From positions 29,858 to 93,857 of the forward strand of contig JADLAK010000024.1 of NCBI GenBank assembly GCA_020848275.1: a stretch of DNA of 64,000 nt. Reading direction: 5' to 3'. The position numbers were made by a program, and so were the translations under genes. Positions 1 to 8,741 of this stretch are shown here, in pieces. Positions within the stretch are counted from its first letter, which is position 1, and every line of letters starts with the position of its first letter. A model generated the notes under the pieces. It was given only the letters and a program-made list of their open reading frames with translations. It did not search any database and was not told the origin of the DNA. The stretch comes from Planctomycetota bacterium. Lineage in GTDB: Bacteria > Planctomycetota > UBA8742 > UBA2392.

Positions 1-1452
1 CACGGCTTCATGGAGCCTGAGCCCTTTGCCGAACCGGAGCCCTTTGCGCAGGAAGAGGCGCCGTCGCTTGACCGTCTCGACTCCAGCCCCAAGCTCAAGA
101 GCCTGGCGGCCGAGCAGTTCGGCTTCGCCTCGCCCGAGTCTGAAGAATTGCCGATGGTCGAAAGCGAGCCCCAGCAGATGCAGCCCATGGGCGGCGGCTT
201 CGACCAGTACGGCCAGCAGCCGATGCAGGAACTGCCGCAGGACCCGGGCTTTGGCTTTGAGCAGCAGGACCAGTTCGGCAACCAGGGCGGCTTTGGCAAC
301 CAGGGCGGTTTCGCGCAGCCGCAAGCCGAGCCGGAACCCTTTGCCGCCGACGCCGGTTTTGGCGGCGGCCAGGATTTCGCCGCCGCCGCGCCCGAGCCGC
401 AGGGCTTCGACGCCTGGGGCGAAGAGCAGCCGCAATCAGCGGGCTTTGACGCCGAGCCGCCCATGGGCGGCGAGCTCAATGCCACCGTGTTCAGCCCGCC
501 GCCGCCCGCGATGCCGCGCGACATCAATGCGACGGTTTTCAGCCCGCCGCCCCCGGGGCTTCGCCCGGGAACGCGCGGCGTGCCTCCGCCGCCTCCGCCG
601 CCCGAGCCGGAACCGCAGGGATTCGACGCGTGGGGCGAGGAAGCTCCAGCCGAGCCCGCAGGTTTCGACGCGCCCGCCTTTGAAGCGCCGGAGCCCGCGC
701 CCGCGGCGGATATCGGCGCGACGCTATACAGCCCGCCGCCTCCGGGCATGAGACGCGGCGCCCCCGAGCCCGCGCCGATGGCCGAGCCCGAACCTGCCGA
801 GGACATGGCTTCGCCCGAGCCCTTTGGCGCCGACGAAGGCTTTGGCGAACGCGAGCCTGAGATGGCCCCGCCAATGGAAGAAGAAGAGCCGGTTGCGGCT
901 GCGGCGCCTATGCCCGCTCCGCCTGCGCCCAAGCGGCCCTCAGAACCGATCAGGAAGGCCGAACCGCCGGCGGCCAAAAAGCCCACGCCGGAAGACGAAG
1001 AGCTTCCGCCCTGGGAACAGGAAGAAGAGCCTGCGCCCGCCAAGGCCAAGACTTCTCCGCCACCCGCGCCTGTCGCAGGCAAGGGCAAACTGCCCGAGCC
1101 GGCCAGGGAGCCCGCGAAGGCCGGCAAGCCGCAACCCGCAGCCAAGGCGCAGCCCGCCAAGGCAGCCACCGCGGTTGCCGAGGCCGAGCCGGAAGGCGAG
1201 CAGCCAAAGAAGAAGAGGACCGCGGCGCGCGTGCTGTTGTGGTTCTCGATCTTGCTGCTGATTGTCGTCGCGCTGCTGGTGTTGCCGGTCGCGCTGCCCG
1301 AGCAGGAGCAGCTCAAGAAGCTGCGCGAAGTGAAGGAGCTGCAGCCGATTTACAAGTACGTCGAGAAGATCTTCGAGCCGATTTTGCCCAAGAAGGTCGT
1401 CCCGATGCAGGAAACGCCGCTGCCCGAGAAGGACAAAGTGAAGGACAAGTAG
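1..1452 (+). CDS. Pro/Glu/Ala-rich low-complexity protein with C-terminal membrane helix (5' partial)
   Basis: The frame is open to the window edge, so the true start may lie outside; the first ATG is at base 10. Counted from that ATG (480 codons), almost the whole chain is low-complexity Pro/Glu/Ala/Phe sequence. It holds internal repeats: GFDAWGEE twice, and three copies of a motif like NATVFSPPPP (about residues 157, 175 and 238). One strong hydrophobic helix lies at about residues 407-430, followed by a charged tail of about 50 residues. It looks like a long disordered, probably cytoplasmic arm on a C-terminal membrane anchor. Function is not recognised. The Thr-Val-Phe-Ser-Pro motifs could be phosphorylation or FHA-docking sites, but that is speculation. 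Confidence 0.75.
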   Translation, partial: HGFMEPEPFAEPEPFAQEEAPSLDRLDSSPKLKSLAAEQFGFASPESEELPMVESEPQQMQPMGGGFDQYGQQPMQELPQDPGFGFEQQDQFGNQGGFGNQGGFAQPQAEPEPFAADAGFGGGQDFAAAAPEPQGFDAWGEEQPQSAGFDAEPPMGGELNATVFSPPPPAMPRDINATVFSPPPPGLRPGTRGVPPPPPPPEPEPQGFDAWGEEAPAEPAGFDAPAFEAPEPAPAADIGATLYSPPPPGMRRGAPEPAPMAEPEPAEDMASPEPFGADEGFGEREPEMAPPMEEEEPVAAAAPMPAPPAPKRPSEPIRKAEPPAAKKPTPEDEELPPWEQEEEPAPAKAKTSPPPAPVAGKGKLPEPAREPAKAGKPQPAAKAQPAKAATAVAEAEPEGEQPKKKRTAARVLLWFSILLLIVVALLVLPVALPEQEQLKKLREVKELQPIYKYVEKIFEPILPKKVVPMQETPLPEKDKVKDK

Positions 1453-1530
1453 CAACAACCGAAGTTCAACCCGGGCCGGCGTGTTTTTTGAAAAGACACT
1501 CCGGCCCGTTTCATTTCAGTGGTTTTGACC

Positions 1531-2937
1531 ATGGCTGACGACCTCAAACGTCTTGACGATTTACTGGCCAAATACGGCCAGCAGCATGTGCTTGCGCACT
1601 GGGGCAAGCTCAATGCCGCGCAGCAGCGTGCGCTGAAGGAGCAAATCGGCCTCGCCGATTTTTCGCGGCTGGATGAGATGCACCGCGCCATCGCTGAATT
1701 GAAAAATCCGCCGCGGCGCGACATCACGCCCGCGCCCGTGGTCGAACTGGATATCCCGAACTTTCCCTATGCACCGGGCAGGGAAGCCGCGGCTGCGGCC
1801 AAAGTCGGCGAGGACGCCCTGCTCGCCGGCGAGGTCGCCTGCCTGCTCGTGGCGGGAGGCCAAGGCACGAGGCTGGGCTTCGACGGGCCCAAGGGTTGCT
1901 ACCCGGTGATGCCGCTTTCAGGCATGACGCTGTTTGAAGTGTTTGCGCGCAAGTTGCTTCGCGTCGGCAAGGTCTATGGCAAGACGCCGCCGCTTTACGT
2001 GATGGTCAGCCGCCAGAACGAACAAGCCACGCGCGCATTTTTCGAGAAGAACAAGTTCTTTGGCCTCAAGGACGCCGACGTTTCGTTTTTCGCACAAGGC
2101 GAAATGCCGGCGCTGGACACCGACGGCAAGCTCATACTTGAGGCTCCCGACCGCCTCTTCCTCGGCCCCGACGGCCACGGCGGCGTATTAAGCGCGCTGC
2201 ACAAGACCGGCATGCTCGCAAACATGCGCAAGCGCGGCGTGGCGCACATCAGTTATTTCCAGGTCGATAATTTGCAAGTCCCCGTCGCCGACACCGCGTT
2301 TCTCGGCCTGCACATCACGCGGCGCGCCGACGTTTCGCTCAAGGTTGTGCGCAAAACCGACCCCGCCGAACGCGTGGGTATCTTCTGCCTCGACCACGGC
2401 AAGCCCAGCGTCGTCGAGTACACCGAGTTCAGCGACGAACAGTCGCGCCAGCGCGCCGCGGGCGGCAGGCTCGCCTTCTGGGCGGGCTCCATCGCCGTGC
2501 ACGCGTTTTCGCTCGCGTTCCTTGAAAGCCTCGCCGGCCGGGGTGCAGACCTGCCCTTGCACGCCGCGTTTAAGAAAGTGCCGTTCATCGACGCGACGGG
2601 CAGGCTCGTCGAGCCCGCGTCGCCCAACGCCTACAAGTTCGAACGTTTCGTTTTCGACACGCTGCCGCTGGCCAAAACCGTTGCCGCGCTCGAGGTCGCG
2701 CGTGACGAACAGTTCCTGCCGCTCAAGAACCCGGACGGGCCCTTTGGCCCTGAAGGCGTGCGCAACAGCTACCAGCGTTACTGGCGCGCCGCCGCAAAAC
2801 TCGCCTGGCGCCTCGATCCGCCCGCCATCGAGGTCGACCCGCTTTGGTGCGAAAACGCACGCGAGTTCATCGCCCTCGATCCCCCGCCGCCGCGCGACGC
2901 GAGCAAGCCGTTGCGGTTGCCCGAGTCCAACAAGTAG
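1531..2937 (+). CDS. UDP-sugar pyrophosphorylase (UDPGP family, UAP1-like)
   Basis: Eukaryote-type UDP-N-acetylglucosamine/UDP-glucose pyrophosphorylase, which makes UDP-sugars from UTP and a sugar 1-phosphate in the cytoplasm. The nucleotide-binding signature LLVAGGQGTRLGFDGPKG lies near residue 105. Further family-like stretches are the GPDGHGG block and YFQVDNLQVP, where the Asp is expected to bind metal. The 468-residue length fits the UAP1/AGX group rather than bacterial GlmU. The ATG at 1531 is preferred to the in-frame GTG at 1519. It is 78 bp after the preceding gene and 9 bp before nnrD, probably co-transcribed. Whether the sugar is GlcNAc, GalNAc or glucose cannot be read from the sequence. 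Confidence 0.9.
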   Translation: MADDLKRLDDLLAKYGQQHVLAHWGKLNAAQQRALKEQIGLADFSRLDEMHRAIAELKNPPRRDITPAPVVELDIPNFPYAPGREAAAAAKVGEDALLAGEVACLLVAGGQGTRLGFDGPKGCYPVMPLSGMTLFEVFARKLLRVGKVYGKTPPLYVMVSRQNEQATRAFFEKNKFFGLKDADVSFFAQGEMPALDTDGKLILEAPDRLFLGPDGHGGVLSALHKTGMLANMRKRGVAHISYFQVDNLQVPVADTAFLGLHITRRADVSLKVVRKTDPAERVGIFCLDHGKPSVVEYTEFSDEQSRQRAAGGRLAFWAGSIAVHAFSLAFLESLAGRGADLPLHAAFKKVPFIDATGRLVEPASPNAYKFERFVFDTLPLAKTVAALEVARDEQFLPLKNPDGPFGPEGVRNSYQRYWRAAAKLAWRLDPPAIEVDPLWCENAREFIALDPPPPRDASKPLRLPESNK

Positions 2938-2946
2938 AGTCGCGCA

Positions 2947-3861
2947 ATGGCCAAATCGCAGACAGTTTCGCTCAGCACCGAAGTCCCGCCCATTCCCGCG
3001 CGCAATCCCTGGATGCACAAGGGCGACGCGGGGCGTGTGCTGGTCGTCGCGGGGTCCTCGGGCATGGTTGGCGCGGCGGCGTTGTGTTCGCGCGCGTGCC
3101 TGCGCGCGGGAGCGGGGCTGGTGCGTGTGGGCATGCCCTGGCGCCTGGCGGCGCTGGTGGCGGGCCGCGACCCCGATGTGATGACGCTGGCGCTGCCTGA
3201 AACCGACGACGGCGCCATCAGCGCGATGAGCCCGCCGAAAATCATCGACGCGCTCGAGGGCGTCAACGTGCTCGCCATTGGCCCCGGGCTCGGCACAAAT
3301 CCGCAGACGTCGCAAGCCGTGCGCAACCTGCTGCCCGAGGTCACGTGCCAGCTTGTGATCGACGCGGACGCGCTCAACGCCATTGCGAAAAATCCCGAGG
3401 AAACTTTCTCGAAGTTCAAGAAGGCCCCGCAGCGTCCTGTCATCACGCCCCACCCCGGCGAACTCATGCGCCTGCTTGGCTCTAAACACGAGGGCAAGGA
3501 TCTTGGTCGTGACGAAGAAGCCCGCAAGATCGCGGCGCGCAATTACGCCGCAAGCAATCACCTGGTCTGCGTGCTCAAGGGCCACCGCACCGTCGTCAGC
3601 GACGGCCTGCGCACTTACGTCAACAACACGGGCAACCCCGGCATGGCCAAGGCGGGCATGGGCGACGTGTTGACGGGCGTGATCGCGGCGTTCTGCGCGC
3701 AGGGCTACCCGAGTTTCGAGGCCGCGGTGCTCGGCGTATATATTCATGGCCTTGCGGGCGACAGAGTACGTGACACGCTGGGCGAAATCGGCATGATGGC
3801 GAGCGACGTGGTCGAGCAATTGCCGCTCGCCGCCCGCGCACACCAGTTGGGGAAGAAATGA
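2947..3861 (+). CDS. nnrD: ADP/ATP-dependent NAD(P)H-hydrate dehydratase (NnrD)
   Basis: Metabolite-repair enzyme that dehydrates the S form of NAD(P)H hydrate using a nucleotide phosphate donor. The ribokinase-like YjeF C-terminal domain fills the 304-residue chain. Visible motifs are VVAGSSGMVGAA near the start, AIGPGLGTN, VIDADALNA, ITPHPGELMRLLG and the C-terminal NTGNPGMAKAGMGDVLTG with the catalytic Asp. The N-terminal epimerase (NnrE) domain often fused in bacteria is absent. The stop codon overlaps the argD start (ATGA), so translation is probably coupled. Confidence 0.93.
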   Translation: MAKSQTVSLSTEVPPIPARNPWMHKGDAGRVLVVAGSSGMVGAAALCSRACLRAGAGLVRVGMPWRLAALVAGRDPDVMTLALPETDDGAISAMSPPKIIDALEGVNVLAIGPGLGTNPQTSQAVRNLLPEVTCQLVIDADALNAIAKNPEETFSKFKKAPQRPVITPHPGELMRLLGSKHEGKDLGRDEEARKIAARNYAASNHLVCVLKGHRTVVSDGLRTYVNNTGNPGMAKAGMGDVLTGVIAAFCAQGYPSFEAAVLGVYIHGLAGDRVRDTLGEIGMMASDVVEQLPLAARAHQLGKK

Positions 3862-5015
3862 GCTACGAAGAACTCGAACAAAAGTATCTGCTGCCGACTT
3901 ATGACAAGTTGCCGCTGGTGCTGGTCCGCGGTGAAGGCGTGCACGTGTACGATGACAAGGGCGCGAAATATCTCGATTTCTACGGCGGCCACGCGGTCGC
4001 CTCGACGGGCCACTGCCACAAAGATGTGGTCAAGGCTATCTCCGACCAGGCCGGCAAGCTCATCTTCTACAGCAACGTTTGCTATAACGACGCACGCGCC
4101 GAGGCCGCCGAACTCGTCGTCAAGAACGCATACGCCGGCAGCCGCAGCGTGTTTTTCTGCAACAGCGGCACCGAAGCCAATGAGGCGGCGCTCAAGATCG
4201 CGCGCCGCGCCACAGGTCGGCCGCGCATCATCGCCACCACCACGGGCTTCCACGGCCGCACAATAGGCAGCCTGTCTGTCACCGGCGGCGCGAAGTACCG
4301 CGACCCCTTTCCCGAAAACCTGGCCAACCTCACCGAGTTCGTTCCGTTTGGCGAATTCGAGGCCGTGGAGCGCGCGCTGAGTCCCGACGTCGCCGCGGTC
4401 ATCATCGAGCCCGTGCAGAGCACCGGCGGCGTACGCGTCGGCAACAAGCGCTACTACGAACGTCTGCGCGAAATGTGCAGCGGCAACGGTTGCGCCCTGA
4501 TTTTCGACGAAGTGCAGACCGCCTTTGGCCGCACCGGGAAGATGATGGCGGGCCAGCACTGGGGCGTTGAACCGGACATCTGCACCACCGCCAAAGCCGC
4601 GGCGGGCGGCGTGCCGATCGGCATGGTGATTTTGAACGAGGCCATTGCGGGCGCGCCCGCGCCCGGCGAACACGCCAGCACATTCGGCGGCGGTCCGCTG
4701 GCGATGGCCGCGCTCAAAGCCAACCTGGGCGTGATCTTGAAGGAAAAGCTCGCCGACAACGCGCGCGAGATGGAAATGGCGATCCGCGATTCACTGGGGG
4801 CCAATCCGCTGATTCGCGCGATCAAGGGTAAGGGCCTGCTGCTGGGCTTGGACCTCAATAAGGATGCGAAAACCGTGGTGGCCGAGCTTCTTAAACGCAA
4901 GATCATCGTGGGTTCCAGCGGCCCGGCGGACCAGATTCGTCTGCTGCCGCCGCTCACGATCCAGCCGGAGCACGTGCGTGAACTGCGCAGTGCGTTGCGC
5001 GAAATCGCCAAGTAA
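3858..5015 (+). CDS. argD: Acetylornithine/ornithine-type class III aminotransferase (ArgD-like)
   Basis: PLP-dependent class III aminotransferase, most likely acetylornithine aminotransferase of arginine biosynthesis; argG is also in this window at the far end. Motifs: YLDFYGGHAVASTGHCH near residue 33, NSGTEANEAALK (phosphate binding), FHGRTIGSLS, FDEVQTAFGRTGK and TTAKAAAGGVPIG with the Schiff-base lysine. Family members often have a Gly-rich segment after that lysine; here it reads AAAGG. At 385 residues the length is normal. It overlaps nnrD by 4 bp and is followed by a strong terminator. Other omega-aminotransferase substrates cannot be excluded. Confidence 0.85.
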   Translation: MSYEELEQKYLLPTYDKLPLVLVRGEGVHVYDDKGAKYLDFYGGHAVASTGHCHKDVVKAISDQAGKLIFYSNVCYNDARAEAAELVVKNAYAGSRSVFFCNSGTEANEAALKIARRATGRPRIIATTTGFHGRTIGSLSVTGGAKYRDPFPENLANLTEFVPFGEFEAVERALSPDVAAVIIEPVQSTGGVRVGNKRYYERLREMCSGNGCALIFDEVQTAFGRTGKMMAGQHWGVEPDICTTAKAAAGGVPIGMVILNEAIAGAPAPGEHASTFGGGPLAMAALKANLGVILKEKLADNAREMEMAIRDSLGANPLIRAIKGKGLLLGLDLNKDAKTVVAELLKRKIIVGSSGPADQIRLLPPLTIQPEHVRELRSALREIAK

Positions 5016-5064
5016 CAGCGCCGCGCGAGCGGAGCGAGCGTTTGCGGCGCGGCATACGAAAAAC

Positions 5065-5092
5065 GCCCCGCCATCACCGGCGGGGCTTTTTT
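5065..5092. terminator. Intrinsic terminator between argD and the kinase gene
   Basis: An 8-bp perfect GC stem (GCCCCGCC / GGCGGGGC) with a 6-nt loop is followed by six T on the + strand. It lies between two convergent genes and its T run reaches the kinase stop codon, so it ends the argD operon and may act on both strands. Confidence 0.9.
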
Positions 5093-6458
5093 ACCGTCCC
5101 CGGTGCGAGGTGATAAACGCCAGCAGCGCGATGCCCAGGAACGCCACAATGATGATTGCGATGATCAGCAGCCAGTTCGCGCCCTTCTTGGGCGGCGGCG
5201 CGTAGCCAGGCGGCGACATGAATCCCTGCGACGGCGTCGGGAATTGCTGGTGCATTGGCAGCGGCGCCATCATCGTCGGTGCGTAGGTCGGCGGAACCGG
5301 CGTGAATCCCGGCGGATGCTGAATCGCAAAGGGCTGCTGTTGCGTTGCGTGGGGCAGACTTCCAGTCTGCCTGTCGTCCGGTGGCAGGCTGGAAGCCTGC
5401 CCCACGAGGGCCTCGAGGCTCGCAAGCTTCACGTCGGCATTGCCGGTCAGGCGACCGAGAATATCGCGCAGACGCTGGCTGACCTGCGCCGCGGTCGGCC
5501 TGCGCGCCGCATCGCGCGCCGTCATTTCGATTAGGAGATACACCGCTTCATCGGGCACGTGGCCGAAACTCTCACGCGTGTAGGGCACGTCGCTGTTGAT
5601 GTGCTGCACCGCGATGCTGACCGGCGTCGTGCCCCTGTAGGGCGGCATGCCGCTGAGCAAGTGATACGCCGTCACGCCCAGGCTGTAGATGTCGCTGCGC
5701 GTGTCGAGTTCGTGGCCGCCCGCTTGCTCGGGGCTCATGTAGTGCGCCGTGCCCATCGCCGCACCGGGCATGGTGAGTTCGGTCGTCTGCTCGACGGCGC
5801 GGGCCAGGCCGAAATCGCCGAGTTTCACGCGGCCCTGCCTGGAGACGAACATGTTGTGCGGCTTGATGTCGCGGTGAATGATTCCTTGCTCGTGGGCATG
5901 GGCGAGCGCGTCAGAAACCTGCGCGATGCTGCGCAAAACGCCGATGGGGTCCAGCCGCCCGTGCTTTTTCACCAGCGCGGCCATGTCCGCGCCGTCGACG
6001 TATTCCATGACGATGAACGGCGCGCCGTCCTGCTCGTCGACCGTCATCACGCGCACGATGTTGGGATGATCGAGGCGTGCGGCGGTGCGCGCCTCACGGA
6101 TGAAACGCTGGCGGCCGGTCTCGTCCTTGGCGACTTCACCGGACATCACTTTGATCGCGACATCGAGGTCGAGACCCTCGTGATGCCCGCGATAAACCTT
6201 GCCCATGCCGCCCGCACCAAGCTGTTGCGTCACCCGCACCGGCCCAAAGCGCAGGCCGCCCTGCGGGCCGACCTGGAGCACCGTGCGCGGATTTGGATCG
6301 ACCGCCGCGTGCCTGTCGCTGGCGAGCGATTGGACGTCGCTCGTCTTGAGCGCGTCCGGCGTCGTCACGCCACGACTGTCCGACCCCACCTCAAGCAGCG
6401 TGTGCTCCTCGCCCTGAGGAACCGGCCTAAACTTGTCGTCGGGATTCTGCGCAGCCAT
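5091..6458 (-). CDS. Membrane-anchored Ser/Thr protein kinase (PknB/Hanks type)
   Basis: Phosphorylates proteins on Ser/Thr; the catalytic domain (about residues 75-335) is cytoplasmic. Visible are the Gly loop QLGAGGMGKVYRG, the ATP-binding lysine in DVAIKVM, the catalytic loop HRDIKPHN, DFGLA and the APE-like MSPEQ. A Pro-rich linker follows, then a C-terminal membrane helix (LLIIAIIIVAFLGIALLAF) and a very short tail, so there is no extracellular sensor. The linker contains the 19-residue peptide VGQASSLPPDDRQTGSLPH, encoded exactly by a 57-bp double palindrome (5349-5405), which is a repeat inserted in frame. Start ATG at 6458. Confidence 0.93.
   Translation of the reverse strand: MAAQNPDDKFRPVPQGEEHTLLEVGSDSRGVTTPDALKTSDVQSLASDRHAAVDPNPRTVLQVGPQGGLRFGPVRVTQQLGAGGMGKVYRGHHEGLDLDVAIKVMSGEVAKDETGRQRFIREARTAARLDHPNIVRVMTVDEQDGAPFIVMEYVDGADMAALVKKHGRLDPIGVLRSIAQVSDALAHAHEQGIIHRDIKPHNMFVSRQGRVKLGDFGLARAVEQTTELTMPGAAMGTAHYMSPEQAGGHELDTRSDIYSLGVTAYHLLSGMPPYRGTTPVSIAVQHINSDVPYTRESFGHVPDEAVYLLIEMTARDAARRPTAAQVSQRLRDILGRLTGNADVKLASLEALVGQASSLPPDDRQTGSLPHATQQQPFAIQHPPGFTPVPPTYAPTMMAPLPMHQQFPTPSQGFMSPPGYAPPPKKGANWLLIIAIIIVAFLGIALLAFITSHRGR
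5349..5405. repeat. REP-like double hairpin inserted in frame in the kinase gene
   Basis: Two inward-facing GTGG-headed hairpins (5349-5371 and, on the minus strand, 5405-5383), each with a 7-8 bp GC stem around TTCC/GGAA, separated by 11 nt. The outer ends form GTGGGGCAG...CTGCCCCAC. At 57 bp it adds exactly 19 codons. A close copy of one arm stands alone at 41629-41651 and a diverged pair lies at 62499-62569. Confidence 0.85.
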
Positions 6459-6495
6459 GCGCCGATTGTAGCTGTATAGCGATCAGCCGATAAGG

Positions 6496-8379
6496 CTACG
6501 AATCGACACGCGAAGCGGCGCTAGCGACGGGTGGTGTCGCCGGCGAAGAAATTGTTGAGTCGGCGAATGTCTTGAAGATAGCAATGATATCTGAGAATGG
6601 GGTGCTTGCAGTTGCGGCCTCACGTAAATAGTGGCTCTTCAGATACCCGACATCAATCTTTGCGCGAGAGCAAAAGGTGGCCAATAGTGGTCGCCCCGGT
6701 ATTTCCTTTTTCCAATCCTGGTTTCCCATGTCGAGGCTCCGTTGGAGCCTATCTACGGTTTCCCTGACGGCTTGTGTTACCGCATGGTCTGAAAGAACTG
6801 AGTCTACCCGAGTTCTTTCGGCGATAGCGCGGGCCAAGATCATCCCCGTAAGCTCTTCGGACGACTTGCCACGACAATCCTTTGGCATCACATCAATGTT
6901 GCCGGCGTATTCTCGCAGTTCAGCCGACACGACTAACGCAGCACAGTACGACACCAATGGTCGAGCTAAGTCGATCAATGTTGCTTCAACTCGCGCTGGG
7001 TCAGAAAAGGGATGGCCCGGGTCTAGGGTGATGGAGCTGATTGCCCGTGCAAGGAGGTCAGAATCCAAGAAGTAGTTTTCCAAATGGTAGCGAGGAAGAA
7101 CCCTTAGCCGACCTTGACCTTTCTTTTCAACTTGGGCTGCGGGTCTGGACAAAGGGACGGCGTCACGGTCACAAAGCAGAAAGAACTCTACACCCCAAAT
7201 GGTTTTGTCGAGAACGTTGCGCTGGAGTGTTTCGAAATGACGGATAGTGTCCTTGCCTCCACTGGGCACCAAGATTAGCGAGGGAAATAGATTCCTAAGA
7301 ATTGACCCATACACTTGTTTATCAAGGCTGGAGTGCTGGCCTTCGATAAGCACAAGGCGCTTGCCTAGCGAGATCAAGCCTATCGTTTGACCTAACAACT
7401 TCAGCGCCTCGTGTGTCTCATCATTTTCGCGAACGTGAATTGCCTGATTGTCCCGGCCAACTTTCGGCGGGGAGACGAAAACAACCGTGTCGTCAAGCGA
7501 GGCCCCAATGATCTCGGGTGAATGAGTGCAGAAAAAGAACTGGTTACGAGCGCCAATCGTTTTCAGAGTTTGAAGGAGGCGATACGTGAGTTCAGGATGT
7601 AGGTGGAGTTCTGGTTCATCAAAAAAGACAATGCAGTCGGTTGGATTCCGTAACAGAAAATCGAACGTGATGTTTACGACCTCCCTTTCGCCTGAAGAGA
7701 GTTGCTCGAATCCAAACGGTTTCCCCTCATGAAGAAAGGATAGTGTTTGCTGCCGGATATTCGGATCAACCATTTCTTTCGGTCCGAGCAGCTGTCGAAA
7801 TGCGTCCTTGAACGGCAGCATGGGGTCGGGGTAATTCAGCGGAAGAGCTGCTTCCCCGCGCTTCATGGCTGCTTGCGCTTCGCTGGCGATTTGCGTTTGC
7901 TGGTTGTAAATCTTTTTGAAAAGAGACTGTCTGGTATCGTTGAAGCGGTCTTTCATGTACCCGAAGGAATAGTTCCACCCCAGTTGCTCATCCCATGGAT
8001 CGGGCATATCCCAACTGAAAGGCAAAGGATCGATTCGTTGTATCGTTCGGTCGCTTTCAAATTGCAAAACGCTACTCGTCCAGTTACTACGCCGTTTGGT
8101 TTTCCTTAGGGTCTTCGAGTAGAGTGCCTGATCCTCGACAGTACCCAGATCAAGTTGGCGTTTTCCCCATTCCTGCTTCTCGGTTTCAGAAGTTGCCACC
8201 ACAACGAGCTTGATGTTCGGATGTTTTGTCGGTGCTTGTAGAGCCCCCAATATCCCTTGGACTAAACGGGTTTTGCCCACTCCATTGGGTCCAGCCAAAA
8301 TGACCGCATCGGAGAGATCCGAGATCGCAAATTTCTTAACTGGAACTACATCTGATGCGTCGAGAGAAACGATTTTCAC
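6496..8379 (-). CDS. AAA ATPase of the OLD/RecF-like type with DUF4435-like C-terminal half
   Basis: ABC-type AAA ATPase. Walker A GPNGVGKT is near residue 30, the signature SSGEREVVN near 230 and Walker B CIVFFDEPELHLHP near 253. The second half (from about residue 340, VLIEGQHSSLDKQVYG) has the acidic, TOPRIM-like look of DUF4435 proteins. That fits the OLD-like nuclease/ATPase type, and relatives of this architecture occur in phage-defence islands. Base composition is clearly lower in GC than the neighbours (about half GC by eye), which suggests transfer. No partner gene is seen, so it would act alone. The DUF4435 assignment is from memory of the family and defence is only an inference. 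Confidence 0.75.
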   Translation of the reverse strand: MKIVSLDASDVVPVKKFAISDLSDAVILAGPNGVGKTRLVQGILGALQAPTKHPNIKLVVVATSETEKQEWGKRQLDLGTVEDQALYSKTLRKTKRRSNWTSSVLQFESDRTIQRIDPLPFSWDMPDPWDEQLGWNYSFGYMKDRFNDTRQSLFKKIYNQQTQIASEAQAAMKRGEAALPLNYPDPMLPFKDAFRQLLGPKEMVDPNIRQQTLSFLHEGKPFGFEQLSSGEREVVNITFDFLLRNPTDCIVFFDEPELHLHPELTYRLLQTLKTIGARNQFFFCTHSPEIIGASLDDTVVFVSPPKVGRDNQAIHVRENDETHEALKLLGQTIGLISLGKRLVLIEGQHSSLDKQVYGSILRNLFPSLILVPSGGKDTIRHFETLQRNVLDKTIWGVEFFLLCDRDAVPLSRPAAQVEKKGQGRLRVLPRYHLENYFLDSDLLARAISSITLDPGHPFSDPARVEATLIDLARPLVSYCAALVVSAELREYAGNIDVMPKDCRGKSSEELTGMILARAIAERTRVDSVLSDHAVTQAVRETVDRLQRSLDMGNQDWKKEIPGRPLLATFCSRAKIDVGYLKSHYLREAATASTPFSDIIAIFKTFADSTISSPATPPVASAASRVDS

Positions 8380-8741
8380 AGATCAGCCTTTCCCAAATTG
8401 GACTAGCCAACAGTACGACGCGTGAGGGATGTCGCAACCAGTGGACAAGATGGGGAGTAGCTAGTTAATATGTCTGCTGCCCAGACGGGTGTGGCCGTCA
8501 GGGTGAATGCGACGGTGGGGGTTTCCACCGCGCGAACATAACCGAGGTTTCGAATCACGTCGCTGCGTGCGACATTTGCAGGCCCACACATCGTAGGGCC
8601 TGTTTCCGTTAACCGAATTTTAGATTTTAGATTGAGCAACGCGATCTCTCGTAGCTCGACCCTAATCCAAAATCGCAAATCCAAAATCGGCGATCACGGA
8701 CGCACAACGCGCGCGAAATCGACCTCAAAAGGATAAATCCC
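8380..8741. other. Intergenic region upstream of thrS
   Basis: About 360 bp between the divergent ATPase gene and thrS. The only clear structure is a heptamer-phased inverted repeat at 8616-8690. Open frames here do not look coding. No T-box or other recognisable leader was found. Confidence 0.5.
8616..8690. repeat. Heptamer-phased imperfect palindrome upstream of thrS
   Basis: The left arm is built of ATTTTAG units (8616-8634). The right arm (8664-8690) has TCCAAAA/TCGCAAA units, each 7 nt, roughly complementary to the left arm. It belongs to the same structural class as the elements in the gcv cluster. Confidence 0.6.

Noticed and set aside
2188-3843. 551-aa open frame opposite the pyrophosphorylase and nnrD
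   Set aside because: It runs antisense across two clear genes, reads as low-complexity His/Arg/Ala text and has no domain; it is a GC-rich shadow.
8403-8684. 93-aa minus-strand frame upstream of thrS
   Set aside because: It runs through the heptamer repeat, has no ribosome site and no recognisable protein text.
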